Positions 61,836 through 64,000 of a stretch of DNA of 64,000 nucleotides are shown here, in pieces (position 1 is the stretch's first letter; each line of letters opens with the position of its first letter). Source of the DNA: Setophaga petechia (taxonomy: Eukaryota > Chordata > Aves > Passeriformes > Parulidae); assembly GCA_024362935.1 (NCBI GenBank), contig JANCRA010000016.1, positions 19,637,165-19,701,164 on the forward strand. The letters are read 5' to 3'. The position numbers and the translations under genes are program-made. Below the pieces are notes generated by a model. It had not been told where the DNA came from. It saw nothing but the letters and a program-made list of their open reading frames with translations, and ran no database searches.

Positions 61836-63981
61836 TGGATGGTTCTCTTGATGACAGTGGTTGGACCCTTCAGTGGAAGGCAAAACTAGGGGTGCACTTA
61901 GACCAGGAGAGAGCTGCAAGGAATCAAGAACTGCACTGGGAAATGGTTTAAGAAAAGTAAGAAATTTTAGCACCATTGAAAATGACTCTGGATAAAAGAT
62001 GAATTAACTATTTTTCATGGTAGGTAGGGCTGGGTGAGTAGTGGTAATTATTTTGGCAGATACATTGTTACCCTGCTATAATTTTGCTTTCAGGATCATA
62101 CTGTGGCTTCATTGCTGGAGAAGAATTTCTATCCCTACTTCAGAACAGCTGTTAGGAGATGAGCAAGAATTTCCTCAGGTACAGAACCTGAGCTGCACTT
62201 GTCTGTTGCTGTATATGGAGTGTGTTTGCTAAGTTTACTGAAGGTTTTAATTTGTAGCCACTGACATCTTAGCTCTGTCCTTATAACAGTCAAAAAGTCT
62301 TTTTTGTTTTGTGATGGAAAAAAATGAAGGGAAAGGTGAACTGATTGTAGGGATTTAGCTTCAGAGAATTTAATAAGCTGTCTGTTGAGGTGGCCTGCCT
62401 TATTGGCATTTTTCTCTCTCGATATTGGCTGCCTCTAAAGTGGTTTGATCATAACTGAATTATTTTCCTGTTTTATTTTTTTTTCTGAGTAAATCACACT
62501 ATACCACTTGGCCTCCTTTTAGAGATTCACAGTTCTAGTTCATGAAAACTTGCACTTGCTAATATTTTTGATAATAATACCCCAATGAAATTGCCAGGGC
62601 AGGTCAGCAGTATCCCAGAGATGCTTTAGTGTGACATGCAGTGCAGAATCCAAGGCTGTGCAAAAGAACCAGGGAAGATTTTTTGTTTTGCTTTTGAAAC
62701 GGAAGCAAAATCCTTCCAAAATTCTAGCTAGTCATTAACTTTCCCCAGCAGTGCTCAAGGCAGTCTGTCACTAAAATCTTTGGTTTCAATTCTCTGAAGA
62801 ACGCTCCCCCATACAACATTCACCTTAGAGAGGATAAGGACAAAAGCTTCTGGATGAAGGCAGGATTAGCAGAGCAGCTAGGTTTACAGATAACCAGGGG
62901 CTTCCATTTAGCAAGCTGTGCTTGGCCTCAGTGTTGGGTTTCCAGCGTTCCCAAGTCCACCTTCCTGTTGTTTTCAGCCCTCTTTAGAGACTGCAGAAAT
63001 GGCTTGTCACAGATCTCTGCAATTGGCAAGTCTCCTCAGAATTTCTTCCACGTATCCTTTGTTTTCTTTGCCACAGCAGAGGTTCAAAGCAGAATGTCTT
63101 TAGGGATTTGAGAGCAAATGATCACAAGTGGTGAGGTGGGGACTCGTGCCAATATACTGAAAATATTTTGTTGCATTGCTTTTCTCTGCACACAGCAGAA
63201 CGCACACTGGAAGCAAACTTGGCTCTGGAAAGGCAGCAATAGAAAATGTAAAAACAAACCCAGAAAGGAAGTAAATGAAGCCAAAGGGGGAGCAGGGTAG
63301 TTTTGGGTAATGAACAGTAAAAGAAAGATGTGGAACTTAAGGAAGAAGTGTAATGAAAGGGCACAAAAGAAAGATGACTGATTTGGAGAATGGCCTGGAA
63401 AAAGAACCCCAAACATTTGCAAAGGAACTGGAGTAGTGGGGGAAGCTACAGTGTCTGCTGAGGGGAGGGGAATTTACTGCCTTATTTCCTCTGTACAATT
63501 AATATATTCTTATTCTGTGATCTTGTCTTTGCTGTGGAATGTAATAAAATGTGTTTTAGTGCATGGTGTGGTCTCAGACAGTTGCCTCAGATTTGCTGCA
63601 GCACCCTATTGTTTCCAATGAGCTCTGACTAAATTCTTTTGCCACAGATGTTGTGCTAATGTGTTATATGAATTATTTGTCTTATCTCGGTCCTGTGAAA
63701 TTAGAAGCCCTTTCCCACAGTGTGCTAAGCAGATTAAAATGAAAGCCTGTTTTTATGGTCCAGCAGCAGTGCAAATATTTGGGAAAAAAATTAAAGGAAA
63801 GAAAAAGAGTTGTGAACTAACTGTGGGGTGCTGTGAGGACTCTTTATGAAGCAAACACATCTTGTCACCTAAATGGTGAGATAGTAAGTTCCAGACTTCT
63901 CTTGAAAAAGCTTATACTGTTTTCCCTGGTGCTTTTATTTGGGGGGAAGGCCTTGGGATTGGTAGTTTCTACAGAGATACC
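61836..63981. other. Intronic DNA, nothing recognised
   Basis: Ordinary intron sequence. The overlapping frames at 62854-63422 have no recognisable protein content. Confidence 0.6.
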
Positions 63982-64000
63982 TGTTGTTGTTGTTGTTGTT
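63982..64000. repeat. (GTT)n microsatellite, cut by the window end
   Basis: Six GTT units run to the last base, so the repeat probably continues beyond the window. Confidence 0.9.

Larger units (their letters stand above)
52498..64000 (+). other. RORA: RORA intron 1, 5' portion
   Basis: The intron opens with GTAGGG at 52498. No exon coding for the first zinc finger (CKICGDKSSG-type motif) or for the linking ISVTKKT segment is found up to 64000, in line with the very long first intron of RORalpha1 in vertebrates. The first ~2.1 kb is still CpG island, with possible control elements. From about 54.8 kb the sequence becomes AT-rich and ordinary. Simple repeats include (GT)n at 56068-56082, a T-rich tract at 57266-57296 and (TGTC)n at 57803-57826. 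Confidence 0.9.

Noticed and set aside
1..64000. ROR response elements (RORE) as autoregulatory sites
   Set aside because: Several AGGTCA half-sites exist, but the near matches have at least one mismatch in the A/T-rich flank (for example the - strand site at about 18684-18694), and none lies in the promoter. They are not above chance.
1..64000. Intact tRNA, rRNA, snRNA or other structural RNA genes
   Set aside because: No complete box A/box B pair or rRNA-like block was seen on either strand.
1..64000. An undescribed multi-gene system
   Set aside because: The window is one RORA exon in long non-coding DNA. No cluster of linked coding genes is present.

Overview
The window looks like nuclear DNA from a bird. 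The evidence is two CR1-type LINE 3' ends with the typical tail, a nuclear copy of part of a mitochondrial ND1 gene, several short minisatellites, CpG-poor and AT-rich non-coding sequence, and one strongly recognisable vertebrate exon. No bacterial, phage or plasmid gene organisation is present. Nearly all open reading frames of 60-200 codons here are chance frames or frames through repeats.

The one protein-coding feature I can name is the first coding exon of RORA (RAR-related orphan receptor alpha, isoform RORalpha1) on the + strand. The ATG is at 52326 and the exon ends at a GT splice donor after 52497. It sits in a CpG island of about 2.8 kb (51830-54660). Everything upstream of about 51.8 kb appears to be intergenic. 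Everything from 52498 to the end is the start of the very long first RORA intron; the zinc-finger and ligand-binding exons lie beyond the window.

Layout: 20-230 ND1 NUMT; 480-1790 CpG-rich unassigned segment with a 68-bp tandem repeat; 1.8-51.8 kb intergenic DNA with a perfect 45-bp x 5 minisatellite (13.64-13.86 kb), a 32-bp duplication (15.97 kb), a tRNA-head-like fragment (17.38 kb), CR1 tails (18.75-18.91 and 48.80-48.94 kb), an A-rich tract (25.4 kb), an imperfect hairpin (26.3 kb), an ancient L2-like LINE fragment on the - strand (31.7-32.1 kb) and a 54-bp minisatellite (44.96-45.78 kb); 51.8-54.7 kb RORA promoter, exon 1 and intron start; 54.7-64 kb intron 1 with a ~40-bp minisatellite of alternating units (61.6-61.8 kb).

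The most interesting signal is a cluster of three identical TTATGTAAC sites within about 510 bp of the GC-rich start of intron 1. They match the D-box bound by PAR-bZIP factors and NFIL3/E4BP4. RORA is a core-clock output and feedback gene reported to be D-box controlled in mammals, so this cluster is a plausible circadian control module. A TATA-like element lies just before the first site. I found no evidence of a wholly new biological system.
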